A stretch of DNA of 35,666 nt from CAZMXP01 sp964570285 (GTDB lineage Bacteria; Planctomycetota; PLA2). Numbering within the stretch: the first letter of the stretch is position 1; each line of letters opens with the position of its first letter. Shown one piece after another: positions 16,307-24,242 of this stretch. The notes under the pieces are model-generated. The model ran no database searches and was not told where the DNA came from. It was given only the letters and a program-made list of their open reading frames with translations. The translations under genes and the position numbers were made by a program. Location of the stretch: contig CAZMXP010000050.1 in the NCBI GenBank assembly GCA_964570285.1, positions 1 to 35,666 on the forward strand. The letters run 5' to 3'.

Positions 16307-16716
16307 GCCTCCCCCCCCGCGCGGTGTTCGGAGAGCCTCCGGTACTCGTAGGGGATCTGGTGCGCGTCGTGGAGGCGGCGGATCTCCGCGTGCCACCGCT
16401 CGGTGACGCCGTTCGCCTGCGCCTCGTCCGAGCAGAAGTAGGTCCGGCAGGCGAGCGCACGCCCCTCCCGGTTCGTGCAGAGCCCGCGGGAGAGCCAGGG
16501 GCACTGCGCGACGCCATCCCCCTCCCCGGCCCCTCCCCCTTCCACCATCGCCTCGTACTCGAGCCTCGTCAGCCAGAGCTGATGTCCCGCCTCCTCGAAG
16601 CGGCAGCAGCGCCCGCTGAGCTCGCAGAAGAGCCCCGGACGTGCCGCGAGATCGTCGGCCACGGCGCGGTAGACCGCGTCGAGCGCTACGCGGGCGGCTG
16701 TCCGAGGATGCGGCAT
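16303..16716 (-). CDS. YkgJ-like cysteine-cluster protein (second of a pair)
   Basis: 137 residues. The visible cysteines are CELSGRCCRFEEAGH, then CPWLSRGLC and ACRTYFCS. This spacing (C-x5-CC and three later pairs) fits the YkgJ/UPF0153 family, thought to chelate zinc or iron; its biochemical role is unknown. The start at 16716 places the first 31 nt inside the end of the preceding gene, which encodes another cysteine-cluster protein. No ribosome site is visible. The last bases overlap the HEAT gene start as GTGA. The lineage beside the neighbouring homologue suggests an old duplication or a two-subunit arrangement. Confidence 0.75.
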   Translation of the reverse strand: MPHPRTAARVALDAVYRAVADDLAARPGLFCELSGRCCRFEEAGHQLWLTRLEYEAMVEGGGAGEGDGVAQCPWLSRGLCTNREGRALACRTYFCSDEAQANGVTERWHAEIRRLHDAHQIPYEYRRLSEHRAGGEA

Positions 16717-17132
16717 AGCGTCGCGCGCGAGGTGGCGCGGTCCTGGATGCGGTCGATCTGCTCGCGCGTGTAGAGGGGGCCGCTGCCGATGCCGGGGCAG
16801 CGCTGCGCCGCCTCCTTCCAGCGGTCGGGGGAGGCGAGCTGGCGCGGCCAGAACGGGAAGGTGACGCACTGGCGCGGCTTGTGCGCGTTCACCGCGCAGC
16901 GGCGGTCCTCGGTGAGGAAGACGCACTCCCCGGTGCGCTTCTCGACGAGGCTCACGACGCCGTGCACGAGCCGGGTATAGCGCGCGCGGAATCGCTCCTC
17001 GTCGAGGGCGAGGGCGTTGGCCAGATCGCGGATCTCCTCGGGCGAGACCCAGACGTACCCCGGCGACCCCGTGCAGCAGTTGCCACATCGGGTGCACGCG
17101 AACGAGAGGCCGCCCTCGTACCAGCTTGTCAT
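16686..17132 (-). CDS. YkgJ-family cysteine-cluster protein
   Basis: 148 residues with the family signature near the N-terminus, FACTRCGNCCTG, followed by GYVWVSPEEI and later ECVFLTEDRRCAVNAHKPRQC and RCPG. This C-x2-C-x2-CC plus C-x9/10-C pattern is typical of YkgJ proteins (putative Zn/Fe chelating clusters). Function is not established. The start at 17132 gives the standard length; a far longer open frame upstream is an antisense artefact over the kinase gene. It heads a minus-strand run (YkgJ, YkgJ-like, HEAT) and is divergent from the kinase gene, with 141 bp between them. Confidence 0.85.
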   Translation of the reverse strand: MTSWYEGGLSFACTRCGNCCTGSPGYVWVSPEEIRDLANALALDEERFRARYTRLVHGVVSLVEKRTGECVFLTEDRRCAVNAHKPRQCVTFPFWPRQLASPDRWKEAAQRCPGIGSGPLYTREQIDRIQDRATSRATLCRILGQPPA

Positions 17133-17273
17133 GCCGGGGCGCCGCCGTGGGCCGCCGGCGGCAGGGAGCGCGGCGTCGGGTGGAACCCGCAGGGCCTCAT
17201 GCGCGTCATGATACCCGCGCTCCCCGGACCCTGCGCTTGCTACGATAGGGCGCAACGGTCCTCCGCGACGCCC

Positions 17274-18413
17274 ATGGCAAGCAAGCGCGACATCGAGATC
17301 GCCTCCCTCCTCTTCCGCAACGGGCTCGTGTCGCAGGAGGAGATCCAGCAGGCGCTGAGCCATCAGGGCAGGCTCCTCACGGAGGGGAGCGTGAAGTCGC
17401 TCGTCGCGATCCTCGTCGAGCGCAGCCTGCTGCCGGCCGACTCGATCGAGAGCTTCGCCGAGGAGCCGCTCGAGCGCATCCAGCCGTTCCCCGACTACGA
17501 GCTGACGGAGCACACCGGCGACGGCGCCTCGGCGAAGGTCTACCGCGGCGTCTACAAGCCGAAGAACCTGCCCGTCGCGGTCAAGGTGCTCCACCCCGAG
17601 CAGGAGCTGCTCAGCAAGCCCCGCAAGCGGTTCATGCGGGAGGCGCACCTGCTCTGCAAGCTGCGCCACGAGAACATCGTGCGCGGGTACGAGGTGCGCA
17701 AGATCAACGGGTTCCGCTTCCTGTCGATGGAGTGGGTGGACGGGCCGACGGTGCTCGACCTGATCGACCGCCGCGAGCGGCTCGAGGGGCCGCTCGCGCT
17801 GTACATCACGCAGCAGATCGCCTCCGCGCTCTCCTATCTGCACGGCAAGGGGATCATCCACCGCGACATCAAGCCCGGGAACATGCTCGCCGACGACCTC
17901 TGGAAGGTGAAGCTGATCGACCTGGGCCTCTGCCGCCTCACCGCCGAGGAGAACCCCGAGGAGAGCGCCGGCACGACCGTCGGCACCGTCGGCTACATCT
18001 CGCCGGAGCAGGCGAAGGGCGTCGAGGACCTCGACATCCGGAGCGACATCTACTCGCTGGGCGTGACGCTCTACCACATGGTGACGGGCGAGGTGCCCTT
18101 CAGCGGCGACGACGACTTCGAGGTGATGAGCAAGCAGATCATGCAGTCGCTGAAGAGCGACCGCCTGAAGGCGATCAACATCTCGCCGCACGTGCACTAC
18201 CACATCGAGAAGATGATGGCGAAGGACCGCGACCTCCGCTACCAGCACCCCGACGAGATCGTGAAGGCGCTCGGCGACTACCTCGCCTCGATGCAGTTCC
18301 AGCCGATCCCGATCATGCGCCCGCCCGTCGCCGCCGAGGAGCCCCCGCGCAGGAAGCGCGCCGACATCGGCCCGAGCAAGCCGATTTCGCGGCGGAAGCG
18401 GCGATTCCGGTAG
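17274..18413 (+). CDS. soluble Hanks-type Ser/Thr protein kinase
   Basis: 379 residues. A 70-residue N-terminal domain (IASLLFRNGLVSQEEIQQAL) resembles the small helical domain found at the N-terminus of PilB/GspE-type ATPases and of some planctomycete kinases. The kinase domain (about 75-340) has a Ser/Ala-rich glycine loop (GDGASAKVYRG), Lys104 in VAVKVL, catalytic Asp198 in HRDIKPGN, and SPEQAKG. The Mg-binding motif reads DLG (216-218) instead of DFG, which many active kinases tolerate. There is no transmembrane segment; the protein ends in a basic tail (RRKRRFR). Start ATG at 17274; the open frame upstream is overlap with the divergent gene. The 141-bp gap holds a TACGAT -10 candidate at 17241. 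Confidence 0.92.
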   Translation: MASKRDIEIASLLFRNGLVSQEEIQQALSHQGRLLTEGSVKSLVAILVERSLLPADSIESFAEEPLERIQPFPDYELTEHTGDGASAKVYRGVYKPKNLPVAVKVLHPEQELLSKPRKRFMREAHLLCKLRHENIVRGYEVRKINGFRFLSMEWVDGPTVLDLIDRRERLEGPLALYITQQIASALSYLHGKGIIHRDIKPGNMLADDLWKVKLIDLGLCRLTAEENPEESAGTTVGTVGYISPEQAKGVEDLDIRSDIYSLGVTLYHMVTGEVPFSGDDDFEVMSKQIMQSLKSDRLKAINISPHVHYHIEKMMAKDRDLRYQHPDEIVKALGDYLASMQFQPIPIMRPPVAAEEPPRRKRADIGPSKPISRRKRRFR

Positions 18414-18432
18414 GGCTGGTGCGGCGGGGCGG

Positions 18433-18463
18433 TTCGGGGCCAACCGGACCCGGACAAGCTCCT
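18433..18463. repeat. solo copy of the IS-remnant end (31 bp)
   Basis: Identical over 31 bp to 73-103, including ACCCGGACAAGCTCCT. It lies in the 66-bp gap between two convergent kinase genes, with no transposase nearby. It is probably a leftover of excision, a MITE-like solo end, or a site that the element family targets. Confidence 0.8.
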
Positions 18464-18479
18464 TGCGGGCGCTTCCCCG

Positions 18480-21400
18480 TCAGCGGAGGGCCTCCTCGAC
18501 CTCCGACCAAAGGCGCCGCCACTCGTGGCGCTCCCCCTCCGGCAACTCCGGCAGGCGGGGAGGGCGGAGCGACACGAAGGCGGGGTCCCAGCGGCAGACG
18601 CGGTAGAGGATTCCCCTGCAGATGCCACGTGCGGGGTCGGTTTCCTCCATCAGGAGTGGACGGTACTTCGCGAGCATGACGCGGAGCGAGCGCAGCGCCT
18701 GCGCGCGCCAGGCTGTGCGCTCCGATTCAGACGCGCCCGAGGCGTCGCCGTCGCCCGCTGCCGCGAAGGCGAAGCAGCGCGCAACGTAGTACGGGCCGTC
18801 GGCAGCCTTCGCGAACTCCGCCTCGACGTCGTAGGCCTCCGCCAATCGCGCAGCACCTCGGAAGAAGCGCTTGGCTGTGGCCGCCCTGATGAGCGAGAGT
18901 CGGTCGTCGACCTCCTCGCGGCCCGCGAGGACTTCGGCGAGCCGATCCGCAGCGCGGGCCGCACGACGGGTCGCCTCGCTTCTCAGCGACGCGCGTCGTG
19001 GGTCCTCCGCAGGGATCAGGCGCTCGGCCGCCGAGATCACCTCGACCGCCTCTGCGGGTCGACCAGCGTTCAGAAGATACTGCGCAAGCCAGTTGCGGAA
19101 CGCCACGTTGTCTGGTTCGATCTCGACCGCGCGCCGGCATGCGGCGATCGCGCCGTCGAGGTCGAAGGCGTCTTCAAGCACGAGGCTTAGGTTGTATTGC
19201 GCGTTGGCGTTGTCCGGCAACAGGGTGACCGCCTTCTCCGCGTGCTCGCGCGCGGTCTCCCAGTCGAGGAGAGAGCGCAGCGCCATGGCGAGATTCGAGT
19301 GGGCTTGGCCCGAGCCCGGCTTCAGCGCGATCGCCGAGCGTAGCGCCGAGGCGGCGGCCTCGTGCTCGCCAAGGGCCTTGAGCGCTATGCCGAGTTGGTT
19401 GAACGCATCGAATTCCATCGGGTCGAGCGCGATCGCCTCGCGGTAGGCGGCGAGGGCGCCCTCGGTGTCTCCCGTCCGATTCAGGGCCATGCCAAGGTCC
19501 CTTCGGATGGCCCCGCTCCTCGGATCGAGTTCGGCCGCCCGCCGCAGCGAAAGGAGCCCTTCGGCGGCTCTGCCGGATTCGCTGAGCACCACGCCGAGGA
19601 CTCGATGGGCCTCGGCGTGCTCGGGGTCGCGATGGACCGCCGCCCGCAGCGCCGCGACCGCCTCCTCCCGCCTCCCCGCGTGCCAGAGCGCGCATCCGAC
19701 ATTGACGCGCGCCCCCGTGTACAGGGGTTCGAGGTCTACCGCCCGCTGATACGCGCGGATCGCCTCCTCCGAGCCGGGCCGAAGGGCGTTGTGCGCAGCG
19801 CCGAGGTTGACCCAGGCTCCGGCATTGTCGGGGCGCAGAGCTACCGCCGCATGCAGGTAGGGGAGCGCCTCTTCGCGCCGGTTCGAGTCCATGAGAGACC
19901 GTGCCAGACTCACATTGGCCCAGAACTCGGCGGGGTAGGCGTGCTGAGTCTTCTTCAGCAAGCGGACCGCGATGCCGACGCGCTCTCCTTGCAGGATTTT
20001 CGCGTAGGTCTCAAGGAACTCCCACGGTTGCGTGGACGCGTCCAGTTCGTCGATCAGGCGCTCCACCGAATCCCACTGCTGCGCGTAGCAGGCGCGCTCG
20101 ATTGCTCTCCGCCAAGGGTCCGAGTCGATCAACCTGATCAGGTCCCGGAACCACGGCATTGCGGCACCGTCCGGCCCGATCCACGGGACAAGGAGGTAGT
20201 ATCCAGTCCAGTACGCGTCAATGAGGCGCGGCTGTATTGTGGGGGGCCGAGAGGTAATCCGTGCCGCCACTCCAGCGACCGGCGTCGCGCCGCACTCGAC
20301 GCCCCACTCGCGGAACGCCTCGAAGACGTCCGCGCTCTGAGGCCTACTCACGTAGTGTCCCGCACGCACATCCACACGCGCCGTCTCGTCGCGAATCTCC
20401 TCCAGCCGCGCGAGCAGGCGGCGGTCGCCCTCGTCCGCCGCGAGGGCGCGACCCGTCGCGACGACCTCGCGCGCGAGGGCGGCGCCGAGGTCCGCCCCCC
20501 CCTGCGCGGCGAGCGCCTCCGCCCGCCGCACCGCCGAGAGCGCGGCGGCGAGAGCGGCCTTCCACGCGTTGGCATCCCGGAGGGCACCCAGCGCCCTCTC
20601 GCGTTCCGTGCGCGCTTCGTTCAACGCGGCGATGACATCGCGCTCGACGCGCACGCGCCTTACGTCGCGCTCGGCGCGGTCCGCCTGCACCCGGAACGCG
20701 AACGCAACGCTGCCAGCCACAAGGGCCACGGCGGCGACCACCGCGACGCTCGCCGTCGGGTGCCGGCGCACGAACTTCCGCGCTCGATAGGCCGCCGCGG
20801 GGGGCCTCGCGGAGACCGGGTGGTGCGCGACATGGCGCTCGAGGTCTTCCGCGAGGGCGGCGGCCGACCCATAGCGCCGGAGCCTGTCCTTCTCGAGGCA
20901 CTTCGCCGCGATCCAGCCGAGGTCGCCGCGCACCGTCCGCCTCAACCGCTCAGCCGTCGTGCCCCTGCGCAGTGCGACCTCAGCGACCGTCGTCGGCGCC
21001 ATCGCAGCGAGCCGCGCGCCGGGCGACGGGGGCTCCTCCTCCTCGACGATGCGCAGCCCTTCGGCCAGTCCGCATCCCCGCAAGCGCTCGTGCGGCGTCG
21101 TCCCCGTCAGCAGTTCATAGAGGATCACGCCGAGCGCGTAGACGTCGGCGCGCGTGTCGAGGCCGCTCGGGTCGAGGCGCGCCTGCTCGGGTGCCATGTA
21201 CTCGAGCGTGCCGACCAGTTGCCCCGCCTCGGTGTGGACCGTCCGGCCGGCGAGGCGGCCGCCGATCGCCTTCGCGACGCCGAAGTCGATGACCTTCGGC
21301 ACAGGCTCGCCGCCGTAGAGGCCGACGAGGATGTTGGTCGGCTTCAGGTCCCGGTGGATCACGCCGCGCTCGTGGGCGTGCTGGACGCCCCGGCAGACCT

Positions 21401-21935
21401 GCATCAGCAGTTCGAGCCGCCTGCGCAGCGGCAGCATGTGCTCGTCGCAGAAGCGCGAGAGCGGCGCGCCGTCCACGAGTTCCATGACGAGATAGGGCGC
21501 ATCGCCGACGCTCCCCGCATCGAACACCTTCGCGATGTTGGGGTGGTCCATCAGCGCGAGTGCCTGTCGCTCGGCCTCGAACCGCGCGACGAACTCCCGC
21601 GACGCCATCCACGAACGCATCAACTTCAGCGCAACCTCGCGCCGCACCGGCCGCTCCTGCTCGGCGCGCCAGACGGTCCCCATGCCCCCCTCGCCGATCG
21701 GCGCGATCAGCCTGTAGGGCCCGATACGCTCGCCCGCCTTGAACCTCTCGTCGAGCGGCGAAGGCGGAACGACCGCAGGCCGCTCGAGGAACGACCCGGC
21801 CTCCTCGTGCGAACGCAGCAACGCCTCGGCAGTCTCCCTCAGCCTCGCATCCCCGCGGCAGGCCTCGTCGAGGAAGGCGGGACGCTCCGACGGAATCCGT
21901 TCCAACGCAGCCCAGAGGATCTGTTGAAGCTCCAT
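18480..21935 (-). CDS. membrane Ser/Thr protein kinase with C-terminal TPR array
   Basis: 1,151 residues from ATG 21935 (MELQQILWAALER; the 8-codon longer TTG start is less like the family). An N-terminal helical region (1-60, PSERPAFLDEACRGD) is usual for these kinases. The kinase domain (about 74-345) has GEGGMGTV, Lys104, HRDLKPTN with Asp196, DFG at 217-219 and APEQ, so it should be active. One transmembrane helix (about 394-415) is followed by a coiled coil, then a domain of unknown type (about 500-690) rich in Trp and aromatic residues, then about nine TPRs (700-1,000). This puts the kinase in the cytoplasm and the TPRs across the membrane. It follows the PD40 gene by 33 bp and probably shares its transcript with the ECF sigma gene upstream. 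Confidence 0.9.
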   Translation of the reverse strand: MELQQILWAALERIPSERPAFLDEACRGDARLRETAEALLRSHEEAGSFLERPAVVPPSPLDERFKAGERIGPYRLIAPIGEGGMGTVWRAEQERPVRREVALKLMRSWMASREFVARFEAERQALALMDHPNIAKVFDAGSVGDAPYLVMELVDGAPLSRFCDEHMLPLRRRLELLMQVCRGVQHAHERGVIHRDLKPTNILVGLYGGEPVPKVIDFGVAKAIGGRLAGRTVHTEAGQLVGTLEYMAPEQARLDPSGLDTRADVYALGVILYELLTGTTPHERLRGCGLAEGLRIVEEEEPPSPGARLAAMAPTTVAEVALRRGTTAERLRRTVRGDLGWIAAKCLEKDRLRRYGSAAALAEDLERHVAHHPVSARPPAAAYRARKFVRRHPTASVAVVAAVALVAGSVAFAFRVQADRAERDVRRVRVERDVIAALNEARTERERALGALRDANAWKAALAAALSAVRRAEALAAQGGADLGAALAREVVATGRALAADEGDRRLLARLEEIRDETARVDVRAGHYVSRPQSADVFEAFREWGVECGATPVAGVAARITSRPPTIQPRLIDAYWTGYYLLVPWIGPDGAAMPWFRDLIRLIDSDPWRRAIERACYAQQWDSVERLIDELDASTQPWEFLETYAKILQGERVGIAVRLLKKTQHAYPAEFWANVSLARSLMDSNRREEALPYLHAAVALRPDNAGAWVNLGAAHNALRPGSEEAIRAYQRAVDLEPLYTGARVNVGCALWHAGRREEAVAALRAAVHRDPEHAEAHRVLGVVLSESGRAAEGLLSLRRAAELDPRSGAIRRDLGMALNRTGDTEGALAAYREAIALDPMEFDAFNQLGIALKALGEHEAAASALRSAIALKPGSGQAHSNLAMALRSLLDWETAREHAEKAVTLLPDNANAQYNLSLVLEDAFDLDGAIAACRRAVEIEPDNVAFRNWLAQYLLNAGRPAEAVEVISAAERLIPAEDPRRASLRSEATRRAARAADRLAEVLAGREEVDDRLSLIRAATAKRFFRGAARLAEAYDVEAEFAKAADGPYYVARCFAFAAAGDGDASGASESERTAWRAQALRSLRVMLAKYRPLLMEETDPARGICRGILYRVCRWDPAFVSLRPPRLPELPEGERHEWRRLWSEVEEALR

Positions 21936-21968
21936 CGACCGCAGGCCCAGAATAGTCAAGGCGCCCCG

Positions 21969-23060
21969 CTAGCGCCAGCCGACCAGCCCCAGCCCCTGCG
22001 ATCCCGCGGCCACCTCGGGCGTGAGGTTCGTGTTGCCCGAACCGCTGGCCGAGATGCGGTAGATCCGGTGCGTGTACTGGCCGGACTCCCGCACGACGTG
22101 CTGGTAGGCGACGTACGCGCCGTCCGGCGACCACCTGGGCGCGTCGGCGTACTGCGAGGACTGCGCCGACAGCCTGTGCTTGAGGAAGAGCAGCGTCGCA
22201 AGGCCACCGGCGTCGGGGCGCACCGTCTGGAGCGCGAAGCCCGGACTGCTCGACGCGATCCACCGGCGGTAGGCGATCTTCGTGCCGTCGGGCGACCAGT
22301 CCGGGGAGTCGCCCGTTCCGAGCGGCGTTACGCCGCCGGTCGTGGCATCGACCACGCGGATCCGCGGATCGGCCGTCGCGGGCGAGTCATCCCAGACGCC
22401 GTCGAGGCTCTGGACGACGAGTCGCGTCATGTCGGGAGACCACGAGTACCGGGAAGCATCCACCTGCTCTCCAGCCCCGGTGGAGACGATCCCCAGCCCA
22501 TGGCGGAACGCGGGGGCGGAGTCGAGGCCGATGACATCCCCGGCGCCGTCGAACGAGATGTGCGCCGTGTAGAGTCCCGCCGTCCCCCCGACGACCGTGT
22601 CCGCCGTCGTCGAGCCGGTCCAGCGCCGCGCGAGCATGCTGATCGTCGCACCGTTCTGGTCCTCGTCAGGCGCCCAGTCGAGCGCCCAGTAGTACATCGT
22701 GCCGTCGTTGTTCGTGAGACGGACCTCGCCGGCCCCGTCCTCGCGCACGGCGATCAGGTCGTTCCTGCTGACGCCGGTCAGCGGCAGACGCACGGAACCG
22801 AGGAACCACCGCTTCCCGCCGTGGAGCAGGCGGCTCGGCCGGGCGACATCCGACGTGCGCAACAGCGTCGAACGGCCCCCTCCGCTCCCGTCCATCGAGC
22901 CGTAGACGAGGGAGTAGGACGGGTAAGCCTGGAATGTCGTGAGATCGCTGAAGTAGATCTTCCCCGTGGCCGGCGGCGTCCCACCCCCCGGCTTGCCGGC
23001 GAGGCCCTCCCTCGCCGCTCCGAGCGCCAGGACCAGTGCAGCCATTCGAATCCATCGCAT
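21969..23060 (-). CDS. secreted PD40/TolB-like beta-propeller protein
   Basis: 363 residues, signal peptide MRWIRMAALVLALGAAREGLAG, AGGAGG ribosome site 6 nt before the ATG. The mature part starts with a Gly/Pro hinge (KPGGGTPP) and then shows several WSPDG / APDED / DWSPDGTKIAY blades typical of PD40 (TolB-type) propellers. It ends with GNTNLTPEV...LVGWR. It is a paralogue of the protein at 28291-29400 and of the fragment at 35501, sharing MRWI, GKPGGGTPP, 'TSDTVV.GT.GLYTAH.SFDG' and the C-terminus. The likely place is the periplasm or cell surface; ligand unknown. It lies 45 bp after the ECF sigma gene and 33 bp before the kinase gene. Confidence 0.85.
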   Translation of the reverse strand: MRWIRMAALVLALGAAREGLAGKPGGGTPPATGKIYFSDLTTFQAYPSYSLVYGSMDGSGGGRSTLLRTSDVARPSRLLHGGKRWFLGSVRLPLTGVSRNDLIAVREDGAGEVRLTNNDGTMYYWALDWAPDEDQNGATISMLARRWTGSTTADTVVGGTAGLYTAHISFDGAGDVIGLDSAPAFRHGLGIVSTGAGEQVDASRYSWSPDMTRLVVQSLDGVWDDSPATADPRIRVVDATTGGVTPLGTGDSPDWSPDGTKIAYRRWIASSSPGFALQTVRPDAGGLATLLFLKHRLSAQSSQYADAPRWSPDGAYVAYQHVVRESGQYTHRIYRISASGSGNTNLTPEVAAGSQGLGLVGWR

Positions 23061-23105
23061 GAGCGTCCTCCTGCCCCCTCGTGCGACGAAACGCCAAAGA
23101 ACGCC

Positions 23106-23669
23106 TCACCCGCCCGCGTCGCTCAGCCTCCGGTGGAGCCACGCCCGTGCGTAGGTCCACCGCCGCTGCACCGTAGCGCGCGAGGCCCCGGTCGCCGCGG
23201 CGACCTCCTCGAGCGTCATCCCCGCGAAGTAGCGCATCGTGACGACGCGGCTGCACTCCGGGTCCTCGCGGGCGAGTTCGTCGAGCGCGCCGTCCAGCGC
23301 GACCAGATCCTCGGACAAGACGGGCGCCGGAAGATGGGTCAGCTCCAGTTCGACTCGTTCGCGCCCGCCGCCGTGCTTCGCGCGACCGACGCGGCGCGCC
23401 CGCTCGACGAGGATCCGCCGCATCGCCTGCGCCGCCGCGCCAAAGAAATGGCCTCGGCTGTTCCACGGCGCCGGGTTCGTCGGACTGACGAGCCGCATGT
23501 AGGCCTCGTGGACGAGCGCCGTCGGCTGGAGCGTCTGGCCGGGCTTCTCGCGCGAGAGCATGCGCGCGGCCACACGGCGCAACTCGTCGTAGACGAGCGT
23601 GAGCAGCCTCTCGGCGGATTGCGGATCGCCGTTCGCGACCTCGGCCAGCAGACGGTCGACCTCGCTCAC
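23106..23669 (-). CDS. ECF sigma factor of the ECF_ACIDO/TIGR02999 type
   Basis: 187 residues, GTG start. Region 2 runs from about 10 to 95 (LLTLVYDELRRVAARMLSREKPGQTLQ); region 4 (125-187) ends with the helix-turn-helix GMTLEEVAAATGASRATVQRRWTYARAW. The block after region 2.1 reads QPTALVHEAYMRLV, where most ECF sigmas have DAED; here the acidic motif is missing and Thr50 occupies the site. In ECF groups controlled by Ser/Thr kinases such a Thr can be phosphorylated to create the missing charge. No anti-sigma gene is adjacent; instead the downstream genes are a secreted propeller and a membrane kinase. That makes kinase control the likely mode, by inference. Confidence 0.9.
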   Translation of the reverse strand: MSEVDRLLAEVANGDPQSAERLLTLVYDELRRVAARMLSREKPGQTLQPTALVHEAYMRLVSPTNPAPWNSRGHFFGAAAQAMRRILVERARRVGRAKHGGGRERVELELTHLPAPVLSEDLVALDGALDELAREDPECSRVVTMRYFAGMTLEEVAAATGASRATVQRRWTYARAWLHRRLSDAGG

Positions 23670-23689
23670 GCCGCTGCATTCTATCGATG

Positions 23690-23738
23690 CGGGGGGGCCG
23701 CGGGGGGGGCCGCGCCTACCCCCCCGCGGCCCCCCCCG
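23690..23738. repeat. long G/C palindrome between two minus-strand genes
   Basis: G7-CCGC-G8 on the left pairs with C7-GCGG-C8 on the right around a short loop (about 23711-23718). It sits between the stop of the small membrane gene and the sigma start. No T-tract follows on either strand. It could act as a transcription barrier or an mRNA stabiliser for the upstream operon. Confidence 0.6.
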
Positions 23739-23744
23739 AGCGCG

Positions 23745-24233
23745 TCAACTCTCTTCGAGAAGTCGCAGGGCGAGGTTCCTCACCGCTTCCGGTTGCTGCG
23801 TATCTGTCGCGATGCCCGACAGCGTCCCCGCCGCGGCTTCGCCGAACATCGACGCGAGCCCGCGCACCGCCGCCATGCGCCGGGCCGGGTCTTCGGCGCC
23901 CGCGGCGGTCGCGGCGAGCCCGTCGAGGAGCTTTCGGCCCTGCGGCGTGGTCGCGTCGGGGCGGCCGTCGGGGTGGCGCGAGCCGCGCGGGAGCGGACTC
24001 GCGCGCGTCGCCACCTCGCGCGCGCGCGGCGGGGCGGTCTCCTCGAGCAGGAGCGGTTCCCCCACCATCGCGTGGGCCGCGATCCGCATGCCCTGGTAGA
24101 GCGTCGAGCGGGGGCGGATCGCGTCGAACTCGGTGACGTTCAGGAAGAGGTCGAGGACGAGCGCGATCGAGGCCACCCAGATCCAGAGGAGCACGAGGAG
24201 GAGCGGGCGGATGCGTCGGGTTTGCTGTTTCAT
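23745..24233 (-). CDS. small single-pass membrane protein, function unknown
   Basis: 162 residues, ATG start with AGGAGG 6 nt upstream. One strong membrane helix near the N-terminus (PLLLVLLWIWVASIALVLDLFL, about 10-31) is preceded by basic residues, so the rest would be outside the cytoplasm. The remaining part is Ala/Arg/Pro-rich with a helical C-terminus (ARRMAAVRGLASMFGEAAAG) and no Cys. I know no family. It starts 9 bp after the stop of the giant NHL/HYR gene, so it is almost certainly co-transcribed and might anchor, export or cap that protein. A GC palindrome follows it. Confidence 0.72.
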   Translation of the reverse strand: MKQQTRRIRPLLLVLLWIWVASIALVLDLFLNVTEFDAIRPRSTLYQGMRIAAHAMVGEPLLLEETAPPRAREVATRASPLPRGSRHPDGRPDATTPQGRKLLDGLAATAAGAEDPARRMAAVRGLASMFGEAAAGTLSGIATDTQQPEAVRNLALRLLEES

Positions 24234-24242
24234 CGTGGCCTC

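Noticed and set aside
16686..18443. N-terminal extension of the YkgJ gene to 585 codons
   Set aside because: The extra part is antisense to the kinase gene and has leucine/arginine-rich shadow composition; the family starts near MTSWYEGG at 17132.
23061..23105. A fourth ECF motif before the propeller gene at 23060
   Set aside because: GCGTTTCGTC is present, but no CGACCG stands 15 bp upstream. The gene is more simply read through from the sigma gene.
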